Assembly: GCA_041584475.1 (NCBI GenBank)
Contig: JBFHDX010000062.1
Coordinates: forward strand, 1 to 22,088
Source of the DNA: JBFHDX01 sp041584475
GTDB taxonomy: Bacteria > Pseudomonadota > Alphaproteobacteria > UBA8366 > JADFVY01
Length of the DNA: 22,088 nt
Direction of reading: 5' to 3'
Position 1 is the stretch's first letter. Each line of letters starts with the position of its first letter. Below the pieces are notes generated by a model. That model saw only the letters and a program-made list of their open reading frames with translations, made no database searches and had not been told where the DNA came from. Made by a program: the position numbers and the translations under genes. Shown piece by piece: positions 7,835 to 15,243 of the stretch.

Positions 7835-9415
7835 ATGAGATCATCAGCGACAGTCACGCTGGTCGTCGCCGCGGCCCTGCTCGCGGCCTGCTCGACCAGG
7901 GTCAGCGACAGCGTGTATTCGACGGATACGACGGCGGCCGGGGGATATCTCTCGCGGTCGATGCCGGCGCAGGGGGCGTATTGGGAGGAGGGGCGCGACC
8001 GCTTCCCGCAGTTCGACGACAACCCGGTCAAGCTTGTCGCCGAGGAGCCCGTCTCGACCTTCTCGGTCGACGTCGACACGGCGTCCTACGCGATCGTTCG
8101 TCGCCATTTGTCCGAGGGTATCCTGCCGCCTGCGGACGCGGTTCGCACCGAAGAGCTGATCAACTATTTCGAATACGCCTATCCGCTGCCCGAGTCGCGC
8201 GAGGAGCCGTTCCGCGCCGATATCGCCCTGTTCGACGCGCCCTGGGGCGCGGACCGGCAGCTCCTGCGGATCGGGCTGCGCGCCTACGACATCCCGCGGC
8301 GCTCGCGACCACCCGCCAATCTGGTCTTCCTGATCGACACGTCGGGCTCCATGCACAGCGCCGACAAGCTGCCGCTGGTCAAGCGCTCGCTGCGCATCCT
8401 CGCGCAGCAAATGGATGAGGACGACCGCATCGCGATCGTCGCCTACGCCGGGAATGCCGGCATCGTGCTGCGGCCGACGGCGGTCCGCGATATGGGCCGT
8501 ATCCTTGCCGCGATCGACCGGCTGCAGGCCGGCGGCAGCACCGCCGGCGGCGCCGGCATCAGGCTCGCTTATGAGCTTGCCGAGGAGTCCTTCCGCGACG
8601 GTGCGGTCAACCGCGTGATCCTGGCGACCGACGGCGATTTCAATGTCGGCATCAGCGACCCGGACGCGCTCGAGGACCTGATAGCAACCAAGCGCGAGAC
8701 CGGGATCTATCTCTCCGTCCTCGGTTTCGGCCGCGGCAATCTGCACGATCGGCTGATGCAGCAGCTGGCTCAGGCGGGCAACGGCAACGCCGCCTACATC
8801 GACAACCTGATGGAGGCGCGCAAGGTGCTGGTCGACGAGATCAGCTCGACGCTGTTTCCGGTCGCCGACGACGTGAAGGTGCAGATCGAGTTCAATCCGG
8901 CGCGGGTCGCCGAATACCGCCTCATCGGTTACGAGACGCGGCTGCTGGCGCGCGAGGACTTCCGCAACGACCGGATCGACGCCGGCGAGGTCGGCAGCGG
9001 CCACAGCGTCACCGCCCTCTACGAGCTCGTGCCGCCGGGCGGCGCCGTGCGTCGGATCGATAACCTGCGCTACGGGGCCGCCGTGCGCAGCGACCCGGAG
9101 CACTTCGACGAGACCGCCTGGCTGCGGATCCGCTACAGGCTGCCCGGCGGCGCGCAGAGCCGCCTGATCGAGATGCCCCTCGTGGCGGCCGCGCGCACGA
9201 GCTTCGCGGCAGCCCCTGCCGACGCGCGCTTTGCCGCCGCGGTCGCCGGCTTCGGGCAGCTGCTGCGAGACAGCGACGAGCTCGAGGGATTCGGCTACGA
9301 GGATTCGGCACGGATCGCCAGCGATGCCCGCGGCGAGGATGCGTCCGGCTACCGTGCCGAGTTCGTCCGCCTCGTGACCGCTGCGGCGGCGCTGCAACAG
9401 CTCGCCGCGAAGTGA
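7835..9415 (+). CDS. vWA-domain (YfbK-like) lipoprotein, copy 2
   Basis: 526-residue paralogue of the vWA protein at 3957-5747. Unlike that copy it starts with a lipoprotein signal: a hydrophobic stretch ending in LLAAC with the lipid-modified cysteine at residue 19, so it is probably tethered to a membrane leaflet on the periplasmic side. The vWA-associated N-terminal part begins near residue 57 (FPQFDDNPVKLVAEEPVSTF). The vWA domain (about 160-340) retains the MIDAS residues DTSGSM (168-173), Thr236 and Asp266 in ATDGD. The C-terminal DUF3520-like part extends to the end. From residue 60 onward the two copies align almost without gaps. The start is supported by GGGGGAA just upstream. It is followed by a strong hairpin at 9492-9528. 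Function is unknown; it probably works with the sigma/membrane pair between the two copies. Confidence 0.88.
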   Translation: MRSSATVTLVVAAALLAACSTRVSDSVYSTDTTAAGGYLSRSMPAQGAYWEEGRDRFPQFDDNPVKLVAEEPVSTFSVDVDTASYAIVRRHLSEGILPPADAVRTEELINYFEYAYPLPESREEPFRADIALFDAPWGADRQLLRIGLRAYDIPRRSRPPANLVFLIDTSGSMHSADKLPLVKRSLRILAQQMDEDDRIAIVAYAGNAGIVLRPTAVRDMGRILAAIDRLQAGGSTAGGAGIRLAYELAEESFRDGAVNRVILATDGDFNVGISDPDALEDLIATKRETGIYLSVLGFGRGNLHDRLMQQLAQAGNGNAAYIDNLMEARKVLVDEISSTLFPVADDVKVQIEFNPARVAEYRLIGYETRLLAREDFRNDRIDAGEVGSGHSVTALYELVPPGGAVRRIDNLRYGAAVRSDPEHFDETAWLRIRYRLPGGAQSRLIEMPLVAAARTSFAAAPADARFAAAVAGFGQLLRDSDELEGFGYEDSARIASDARGEDASGYRAEFVRLVTAAAALQQLAAK

Positions 9416-9491
9416 GACCGACGCCACCGTATCTCTCCCGGCGCCGCCCTCGTATCCCGGATGCGGCGCCCGTTCCCGGCGGTGGCGTCCG

Positions 9492-9528
9492 GCGCACCGG
9501 CCCCTGCGCCCTCGAGGGGCCGGTGCGC
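9492..9528 (+). terminator. 14-bp perfect stem-loop after vWA copy 2
   Basis: GCGCACCGGCCCCT (9492-9505) and AGGGGCCGGTGCGC (9515-9528) pair perfectly over 14 bases around a 9-base loop. It sits between the vWA stop (9415) and the GTG of the next gene (9561). No T-tract follows, but the stability and position fit a transcript end separating the vWA block from the cobO unit. Confidence 0.6.
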
Positions 9529-9560
9529 ATCGTTGCCGGGGGAAACAATGGCCGGCCGCC

Positions 9561-10118
9561 GTGCTGATCGCCCATCTGCCGGCCGGCTGGCTGCTCGTCC
9601 GTCGCCTCGCGCCGATCCTCGACCGCGACGGCCCGGGCGTCCGCCGTCTGCTGGTCGTCGGACTCGCCGCCTCCGTCCTGCCGGACGTCGACCTTCTGTA
9701 TTTCTACGTCGCCGACGAGCGCCGGACGCTGCACCATGATTACTGGACGCACATCCCGATCTTCTGGCCGATCCTGCTGCTCGCGGTCGTCGCGGTGCTG
9801 CTGCTCGGCCGCCTGCGGATTCCGTGGCGCGACGGCGCCGCGCTGCTGGCCGGCATCATGTTGCACCTGCTGCTCGACACGGTGGCCGGCGGCATCGCCT
9901 GGCTCTATCCGTGGAACGCCACTCGCCTCGTTCTTGTCGACGTTCCCGCGCGATTCGACTGGTGGGTCTGGAACTTCGTGCTCCACTGGAGTTTTCTGCT
10001 TGAGGTCGCCATCATCCTCTGGGCGCTGCGCGAGGCGGTGACGACCGGTGCCTGGCGTCGGACGGCCCCGGCGCGTATCGTGATCCACGAGGGGCGGCGG
10101 CAGGAGCATGGTGAATGA
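9561..10118 (+). CDS. YdjM-like integral membrane protein (putative metal-dependent hydrolase)
   Basis: 185 residues, GTG start. It resembles the YdjM family (PF04307, inner-membrane putative metal-dependent hydrolase). The evidence is an N-terminal His5, LPDVDLLYF (Asp42, Asp44), an HH(58-59)-DYWTH(64) cluster and LHLLLDTVAGG with His102 and Asp106, all near membrane segments at about 28-48, 68-84, 92-112 and 137-157. In this family the His/Asp residues are thought to bind metal; the substrate is not established. I chose GTG 9561 because the nearby ATG 9548 is out of frame and gives Arg-rich sequence. Its stop overlaps the cobO ATG by four bases, so the two are probably co-translated, which is unexpected for a protein with no known cobalamin role. 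A short N-terminus leaves the exact start uncertain. Confidence 0.72.
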   Translation: MLIAHLPAGWLLVRRLAPILDRDGPGVRRLLVVGLAASVLPDVDLLYFYVADERRTLHHDYWTHIPIFWPILLLAVVAVLLLGRLRIPWRDGAALLAGIMLHLLLDTVAGGIAWLYPWNATRLVLVDVPARFDWWVWNFVLHWSFLLEVAIILWALREAVTTGAWRRTAPARIVIHEGRRQEHGE

Positions 10119-10738
10119 AGACCGAAGGCATGACCCGCGAGGAGATCAACGCACGCCACGCCGAAAAGATGGCGAAGCGCAAGGCGGCGCGCGACAAGAT
10201 CCTGGCGACGAAGACGAAGGAAAAAGGCCTGTTGATCGTCCACACCGGCAAGGGAAAGGGCAAGACGACCGCGGCGATGGGTCTGGCCATCCGTGCCGTC
10301 GGCAACGGCATGAAGGTTGGCATCGTGCAGTTCGTCAAGGGCGTCTGGCAGACGGGCGAGCGCAAGGTGCTCGAGCAGTTCCCGGAACTCTGCGTCATGA
10401 AGGCGATGGGCGAGGGCTTCACCTGGGACACGCAGGATCGGGAGCGGGACATCGCCGCGGCGCAAGCGGCGTGGGCGGCCGCGCGGACGATGATCGAGGA
10501 CGAGACGTTTCGCATGATCATCCTCGACGAACTCAACATCGTGCTGCGTTACGACTACCTGCCGCTGGCCGAGGTGGTCGCAACGCTGGCCGGCCGGCGT
10601 CCGGACCTGCACGTCGTGGTGACCGGTCGCAACGCCAAGGAGCCGTTGCTGGAGGCCGCCGACCTGGTGACCGAGATGACCGAGGTGCGGCATCATTTCC
10701 GCGACGGCGTCAAGGCGCAGATCGGCGTCGAATTCTAG
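10115..10738 (+). CDS. cobO: Cob(I)yrinic acid a,c-diamide adenosyltransferase
   Basis: 207 residues, the standard length of the CobO/BtuR/CobA-type ATP:corrinoid adenosyltransferase. It transfers the 5'-deoxyadenosyl group of ATP to Co(I) corrinoid. A basic N-terminal extension (1-37) precedes the P-loop GKGKGKTT (45-52). MIILDELN (about 131-138) is the Walker-B-like segment, and TGRNAKEPLLEAADLVTEM is a family signature. The ATG at 10115 overlaps the stop of the upstream membrane gene, and AGGAG (10102-10106) lies eight bases before it. In the classical alphaproteobacterial arrangement cobO lies directly beside cobN. Here it is about 6.4 kb from cobN because of the vWA block. It faces a convergent nuclease gene downstream. 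Confidence 0.96.
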   Translation: MKTEGMTREEINARHAEKMAKRKAARDKILATKTKEKGLLIVHTGKGKGKTTAAMGLAIRAVGNGMKVGIVQFVKGVWQTGERKVLEQFPELCVMKAMGEGFTWDTQDRERDIAAAQAAWAAARTMIEDETFRMIILDELNIVLRYDYLPLAEVVATLAGRRPDLHVVVTGRNAKEPLLEAADLVTEMTEVRHHFRDGVKAQIGVEF

Positions 10739-10796
10739 CGTCGACCGCGCGTCCTGCCGATTCGCGAGGGCCTTGCGGTCGCATGCAACGATCGCG

Positions 10797-10814
10797 GCGG
10801 GCGGTCGCGCCCGC
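10797..10814. terminator. Short GC hairpin between convergent cobO and nuclease genes
   Basis: GCGGGCG (10797-10803) pairs with CGCCCGC (10808-10814) around a GTCG tetraloop, within the 104-base gap between two convergent genes. It could serve either strand as part of a terminator. No T-run accompanies it. Confidence 0.35.
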
Positions 10815-10842
10815 ACCCGGGTCTTCGGTACGGCTTGCGGCG

Positions 10843-11745
10843 TCAGCCCGCTATCCGTCCCGCGGGACGCAGGTTGAGTTCGGCAACGGCGCGGCGGACA
10901 TCGTCCTGCCAGATGAAGATGCGATCGTACGGCTTGACACGCTCATATTCGTGGGGTCCGAACAGCTCGCCGGTCGTCATGTCGGCGCAATAGCGGTAAA
11001 GCCAGGAGAAGCGGGTCGATGCATCGACGTTCTGTCCCGCCTGCAGCTTCTTGAAAATGACGGCGAGCCGCTCGAGCGACCGGAACTCGTAACCGGTCAG
11101 CGCGGCCGGATCGGCCCAGGCGCCGCGACCCTCCTCGAACGCCGCCTGCGCGGCCTTGCGGAAGTCGGGCAGATCGAGCTCGCCCGGAATGCTCGGGAAG
11201 AGGATGAATGACGCCGCCCAGCCGCCTTCCACCATGCGGTAGTTGAACGTCGCGCGCTCGAGGCGGGTCATTTCCGCGCGTTCCTTCGCCGAATAGGATG
11301 GGGCGACGTAAGCGAGAAGGCGACCATGGCGGTCGAACGGCTGGTCGGCGACGCGGACAAAGATGCTGCGCAGCCGTCCGGAACTCCGTCTCAGAAACTG
11401 CTCGACGAGCTGGCCGTGGAACTCCGTCGCCTTCTTGCCCTGTTCGACATGGCGCGATGCCGCTCCGGGCGCCCGCAGGCGCGGCACCAGATGCGCGGCA
11501 AGATTGCCGTGGACCGGAGAGGCGCCGCTCTCGATCCAGTCGGCCATTTGCGGAAACAACGTATCGAGCTCGGCGATGTTGCGGATGCCCGTATTGGTGC
11601 GGTTCTTCTCCGGCGTGTCGATGCTGAGCATGCGGACATTCATGCGGATGTTCGGGGTATCGCCATCCGACAGGTCGACAAACCGCTTGGTTCCGATCTG
11701 GTCGAGGGTGATTGCGGCTGGAGTCCAGAGAACTGCAAGAGACAT
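10843..11745 (-). CDS. Staphylococcal-nuclease-like (SNase/thermonuclease) protein
   Basis: 300 residues. The active-site pattern of staphylococcal nuclease is present: DGDT with Asp29 (like Asp21), Arg38 (Arg35), IDTPE with Asp43-Thr44-Glu46 (Asp40-Thr41-Glu43), and FDRHGRLLAYV with Arg142 (Arg87). A calcium-dependent phosphodiesterase is therefore plausible. Two features are unusual. About 96 residues separate Glu46 from Arg142, against 44 in the staphylococcal enzyme, so there is an insertion of about 50 residues. There is also a C-terminal extension of about 140 residues with no recognised domain. No signal peptide is obvious, suggesting a cytoplasmic location. The ATG at 11745 is preceded by GGAGGAG. 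The gene lies on the opposite strand among cob genes and is probably independent of them. Confidence 0.72.
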   Translation of the reverse strand: MSLAVLWTPAAITLDQIGTKRFVDLSDGDTPNIRMNVRMLSIDTPEKNRTNTGIRNIAELDTLFPQMADWIESGASPVHGNLAAHLVPRLRAPGAASRHVEQGKKATEFHGQLVEQFLRRSSGRLRSIFVRVADQPFDRHGRLLAYVAPSYSAKERAEMTRLERATFNYRMVEGGWAASFILFPSIPGELDLPDFRKAAQAAFEEGRGAWADPAALTGYEFRSLERLAVIFKKLQAGQNVDASTRFSWLYRYCADMTTGELFGPHEYERVKPYDRIFIWQDDVRRAVAELNLRPAGRIAG

Positions 11746-11937
11746 CGTACTCCTCCACTTCGACGCTTCGCACCAGCAGGCGCACCAACTCTAGCAGTTC
11801 GATGCGACTTTTCCGATAGCCCCTCGGCCGAAATTCCCCCGTCCGCCATGCCATGGGCGTCAGGGGCATCAAGCCGTAGCTCGATATCGAGACCTGTATC
11901 GGCAGCCTCGATACCGCCCCAAAATCGCCAAACGCGC

Positions 11938-11966
11938 ATGACATTAGCGCATCGTGAGACTATATC
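11938..11966 (+). promoter_or_regulatory. Candidate sigma-70-type promoter for the SYLF gene
   Basis: ATGACA (11938-11943) and TATATC (11961-11966) are separated by 17 bases, matching 5/6 and 4/6 of the -35 and -10 consensus. The boxes lie about 52 bases before the ATG at 12019, in a 273-base divergent gap that is locally more AT-rich than the genes. I see no coding sequence in this gap. Confidence 0.45.
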
Positions 11967-12018
11967 CGGTCGCACGACCCGCACGTTGCGGCCAATCTTT
12001 CAACGGAGGTTCGACGAT

Positions 12019-12699
12019 ATGTCCATACGACTGACATCGCTGGCGGCCGCATTCGCCATCATGCTGACATCAGTGGTGCCGGCGCTCGCCGCGAGCGACG
12101 CCGAAGAGCTCGTCACCAAGGCACAGCTCGCCGTCCAGAGCATGAAAAGGGACAGCACGATCGGGGGCTCGGTCAGCCATTACCTCAAGAGCGCCAAGGG
12201 CGTCGTCGTCGTACCGCAGATGATCAAGGGCGCGCTCGGACTCGGTTTGGAGGGCGGCAGCGGCGTGATGCTCGCGCGCGACAAGAGCGGTAGCTGGAGT
12301 TATCCCGCCTTCTACACGCTGGGCGCCGCGAGCATCGGCCTTCAAATCGGCGGCTCGGCCTCCGAGGTCATCCTGCTGCTGATGACCGACCGCGGCGTGA
12401 ACACGATCGTCAAGGGAAACAAGATCAAGCTCGGCGGCGACATCGGGGTCGCGGCGGGCCCCATTGGCGGCGGCATCGAGGGTGCGGCAACGCTGGGCAG
12501 CGTCGATGTGCTCGTCTATTCGCGCTCCAAAGGCGCCTATATCGGCGTCAGTCTCGAAGGCTCGATCCTCGAGCCGCGCGAGTCGTTGAACAAGCAATAT
12601 TACGGAGCGGAGCTGGGCACGAAGCCGATCGTTATCGAGCGCAAACATTCCAATCCGCACGCCGAAGCCCTGCGCCGCTCGCTGACGGTGACGCAATAG
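12019..12699 (+). CDS. Exported SYLF-domain (YSC84-related) lipid-binding-type protein
   Basis: 226 residues. A cleavable signal peptide is clear (hydrophobic 5-23, likely cut after ALA24). The mature part is one SYLF/Ysc84 domain: KSAKGVVVVPQMIKGALGLG, GGSGVMLARD, GSWSYPAFYTLGAASIGLQIG, and the Gly-rich GGDIGVAAGPIGGG stretch. SYLF domains of eukaryotic proteins bind phosphoinositides; bacterial secreted versions are largely uncharacterised. The start is set by GGAGG at 12005-12009. A candidate promoter lies upstream, so it is probably its own unit. It sits 107 bases before cobQ, and no link to cobalamin is evident. Confidence 0.87.
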   Translation: MSIRLTSLAAAFAIMLTSVVPALAASDAEELVTKAQLAVQSMKRDSTIGGSVSHYLKSAKGVVVVPQMIKGALGLGLEGGSGVMLARDKSGSWSYPAFYTLGAASIGLQIGGSASEVILLLMTDRGVNTIVKGNKIKLGGDIGVAAGPIGGGIEGAATLGSVDVLVYSRSKGAYIGVSLEGSILEPRESLNKQYYGAELGTKPIVIERKHSNPHAEALRRSLTVTQ

Positions 12700-12806
12700 C
12701 GCGCGGCCATGACCGGACCGTCGCCCGTTAGGCCAAGCTTCCCCGACCACCGGGATATCCGGCCGCCGGGTGACGGCACTGCGGGCGTGGCCCACCCGTA
12801 TCGCGC

Positions 12807-14288
12807 ATGAGCGCCGCGCTGATGCTGCAGGGCACCGGCTCCGACGTCGGCAAATCGCTGATCGTCGCCGGCCTGGCACGGGCGTATGCGCGGCGCGGGT
12901 TCTCGGTCCGCCCGTTCAAGCCGCAGAACATGTCGAACAACGCCGCGGTAACCCCCGACGGTGGTGAGATCGGCCGCGCCCAGGCGCTGCAGGCGCGCGC
13001 CTGCGGCGTGCCGGCGTCGGTGCACATGAATCCGGTGCTGCTGAAGCCGCAGTCCGACACCGGCGCGCAGCTCGTGGTACACGGCCGTGTCGAGGGTACC
13101 GCCGGCGCGCGCGACTACCAGGCGCTGAAACCGGGCTTGCTGCCCCGCGTGCTCGAGAGCTTCGCGCAGCTCGGCGATGGCGTCGATCTGGTGCTCGTCG
13201 AAGGGGCCGGCAGCCCCGCCGAGATCAACATCCGCGACGGCGACATCGCCAATATGGGTTTCGCGCTGACGGCCCGGGTGCCAGTGATCCTGGTGGCTGA
13301 CATCGACCGCGGCGGCGTGCTGGCAAGTCTCGTCGGTACGCATGCGCTGGTCGAGCCGGACGAGCGCGCGCTGCTGCGCGGCTATCTCGTCAACAAGTTC
13401 CGCGGCGACAAGTCGCTGTTCGCGACGGCGATCGACATCGTCGGCAAGCGTACCGGTCTCGTCTGCCACGGCGTGATCCCGTGGTTCGAGGGTGCGCGGG
13501 CGCTGCCGGCGGAAGACGCGGTGGCGCTCGACCGTCGTGGCGACGTGCCGGCCCGCAACATCCGCATCGCCGTGCCGCGGCTCTCGCGCATCGCCAACTT
13601 CGACGACCTCGATCCCCTCGCGGCGGAGCCCGACGTCGCCATCGACATCGTCGAGCCGGGCCGGCCGCTACCGGCCGCTGCCGACCTGATACTGCTGCCC
13701 GGCTCGAAATCGACGATCGCCGACCTCGACGTGCTGCGCCGTGAGGGCTGGGACACCGACATCCGTGCGCATCTGCGGCAGGGCAAAGCGGTCGTCGGGC
13801 TGTGCGCCGGCTTCCAGATGCTCGGCCGCCATCTGGCCGACCCTGACGGAGCCGAGGGCGCCCCCGGTGCGGGCGAAGGTCTCGGCCTGCTCGATGTCGA
13901 GACGGTCCTTGCCGGCGAAAAGCGCCTCGTCGAGGCCGCCGGTACCGATCTCTCCACCGGTGCGCCGGTGCGCGGTTACGAGATGCATATCGGCCGGACG
14001 CGGGGACCCGGCCTCGCGCGCCCGATGATCGAGCTGACCGGACCGGATGGTGCGCCGAGACCCGACGGCGCGATTTCGGCCGACGGCTTGGTCATGGGCT
14101 GCTACCTGCACGGGCTGTTCGCATCGGATGCGTTCCGCCGCGCCTTCTTGGCGCGACTTCGCGACGGTCGTCCGGCCAGCGAGGCCTACGAAGCGAGGGT
14201 CGACGCCACGCTCGACGCGCTCGCCGGGCACCTGGAGGAGCACTGCGATCTCGACGCCCTACTGGCGATCGCCGAACGCGGCGTGTGA
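12807..14288 (+). CDS. cobQ: Cobyric acid synthase (adenosylcobyrate amidotransferase)
   Basis: 493 residues, the normal CobQ/CbiP length. It amidates the b, d, e and g carboxylates of adenosylcobyrinic acid a,c-diamide using glutamine and ATP. The N-terminal synthetase domain has the P-loop-like GTGSDVGKS (9-17), the signature KPQNMSNNA, and VEGAGSPAEINIRDGDIANMG. The C-terminal class I glutaminase-like domain has LPGSKSTIADL, the nucleophile Cys333 in GLCAGFQMLG, and His435 in CYLHGLF. ATG 12807 directly gives the conserved MSAALMLQGTGSDVG start. It is separated from cobO by the nuclease and SYLF genes. Confidence 0.96.
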   Translation: MSAALMLQGTGSDVGKSLIVAGLARAYARRGFSVRPFKPQNMSNNAAVTPDGGEIGRAQALQARACGVPASVHMNPVLLKPQSDTGAQLVVHGRVEGTAGARDYQALKPGLLPRVLESFAQLGDGVDLVLVEGAGSPAEINIRDGDIANMGFALTARVPVILVADIDRGGVLASLVGTHALVEPDERALLRGYLVNKFRGDKSLFATAIDIVGKRTGLVCHGVIPWFEGARALPAEDAVALDRRGDVPARNIRIAVPRLSRIANFDDLDPLAAEPDVAIDIVEPGRPLPAAADLILLPGSKSTIADLDVLRREGWDTDIRAHLRQGKAVVGLCAGFQMLGRHLADPDGAEGAPGAGEGLGLLDVETVLAGEKRLVEAAGTDLSTGAPVRGYEMHIGRTRGPGLARPMIELTGPDGAPRPDGAISADGLVMGCYLHGLFASDAFRRAFLARLRDGRPASEAYEARVDATLDALAGHLEEHCDLDALLAIAERGV

Positions 14289-14657
14289 GGGACGCCAGCC
14301 CGGGCGGGGACGACGCTCGTCGACGCATTCCGGCAACGGGAATTCGTGTGACCGTGGCGAGATAGCGCCGGACGGCGCCCGCTTTGCATGTTGTGCGATG
14401 GCGAGGAGTTGCGCGATGTTGGCGGGCTGGCGTATAGCGCTGGCGCCGTCATGATCGCCGCCGTTAGGCATTCCGAAACCCGATCCAGCGATACTGCGCC
14501 GGGGACAGGAAACCGAACGGCCATCCATGCTATCGCAAACCGCTTTTCGCGGATCCGATCGAGACTGGTCGCACGCGCGGTCGAGACCAGCGTTGGATCG
14601 GGCGACCGGTACCCGCGCCGAGCGGCCCGCGACCGGCAATATGGGAAATGGACTCGG
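14289..14657. other. 369-base gap after cobQ; no gene recognised
   Basis: No convincing coding sequence on either strand; the open frames here are low-complexity and Arg/Ser-rich. I looked for a cobalamin riboswitch and did not find the conserved B12-box or GCCACTG core. A weak CTGGTC/GACCAG inverted pair (14565-14570 and 14585-14590) is the only notable symmetry. The promoter of the downstream membrane gene should lie here, but I could not place boxes with confidence. Confidence 0.5.
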
Positions 14658-15197
14658 ATGAGTAACAGCCACGCGACCACCAGACCCCGCCGCTACTGGG
14701 AACTGACCGTCGGGCTGCCGCTGTTCAACGCGGTCGTCGTGACGCTGGCCTACGCGTTCTTCCGGTCCGTCGTCGGACTCCCCGGCCCCGACGTCATCGC
14801 CGACAGTGCGAGCGGGCTACTGATGTTCATGGCCTATGCCGCAGCCTCATCGCTCGCCGGTTATCTTCCCGCACACCTGATCCTCGCCCGGGCTGTCGAC
14901 AATGACGTCGCGAATCCGGGTGCAACCGGCCCGGCCTCGATCGCATTCACCGACCTGTATTCCAGCACCCGGGCGACCGATCTTCCTGCGCTCGTCATGA
15001 CGTTGGCGCTGGTGATCGTCGTCGTGGCGCTGACGGCGGCACTGGTCCTGCCGGACGGGGACGCCGTCAACGAGGATTTCCGGATCGTCCTGATCCTGGC
15101 CCTGGTGCCCCTGATGACGCTGTATCCCGCCATCATCCATCGCCTTCGGATCGGTCCGGACGCAATGGGGCGCGCCCGGCCGGAGGACGACGGCTAG
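14658..15197 (+). CDS. Uncharacterised four-helix membrane protein
   Basis: 179 residues; not recognised. Hydrophobic segments lie at about 16-35, 52-77, 110-131 and 141-161. The first two are separated by a short hydrophilic loop, the second and third by about 32 residues (NDVANPGATGPASIAF and following). The C-terminus is hydrophilic and charged. The ATG at 14658 starts the protein-like sequence; the frame stays open 90 codons upstream, but that part is Arg-rich and without motifs. The Shine-Dalgarno match is weak. It lies between cobQ and the convergent cobD, ending 46 bases from the cobD stop. It may be unrelated to cobalamin. A transport role cannot be excluded, but no corrinoid or cobalt transporter motif is visible. 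Confidence 0.6.
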   Translation: MSNSHATTRPRRYWELTVGLPLFNAVVVTLAYAFFRSVVGLPGPDVIADSASGLLMFMAYAAASSLAGYLPAHLILARAVDNDVANPGATGPASIAFTDLYSSTRATDLPALVMTLALVIVVVALTAALVLPDGDAVNEDFRIVLILALVPLMTLYPAIIHRLRIGPDAMGRARPEDDG

Positions 15198-15243
15198 GCG
15201 AGAAGACTCGCGTCGCCGCCGGCGCAGCAGATCCCGGGCGGGG

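Noticed and set aside
10943..11944. Minus-strand open frame of 333 codons overlapping the nuclease gene.
   Set aside because: It is a frame-shifted shadow of the SNase-like gene, which has motifs and a good ribosome site.
14289..14657. Possible cobalamin riboswitch upstream of the membrane gene (GGACAGGAAACCGAACGGCC looks slightly B12-box-like).
   Set aside because: The other conserved riboswitch elements, such as the GCCACTG core, are absent and spacing does not fit; the downstream gene is not a recognised cob gene.
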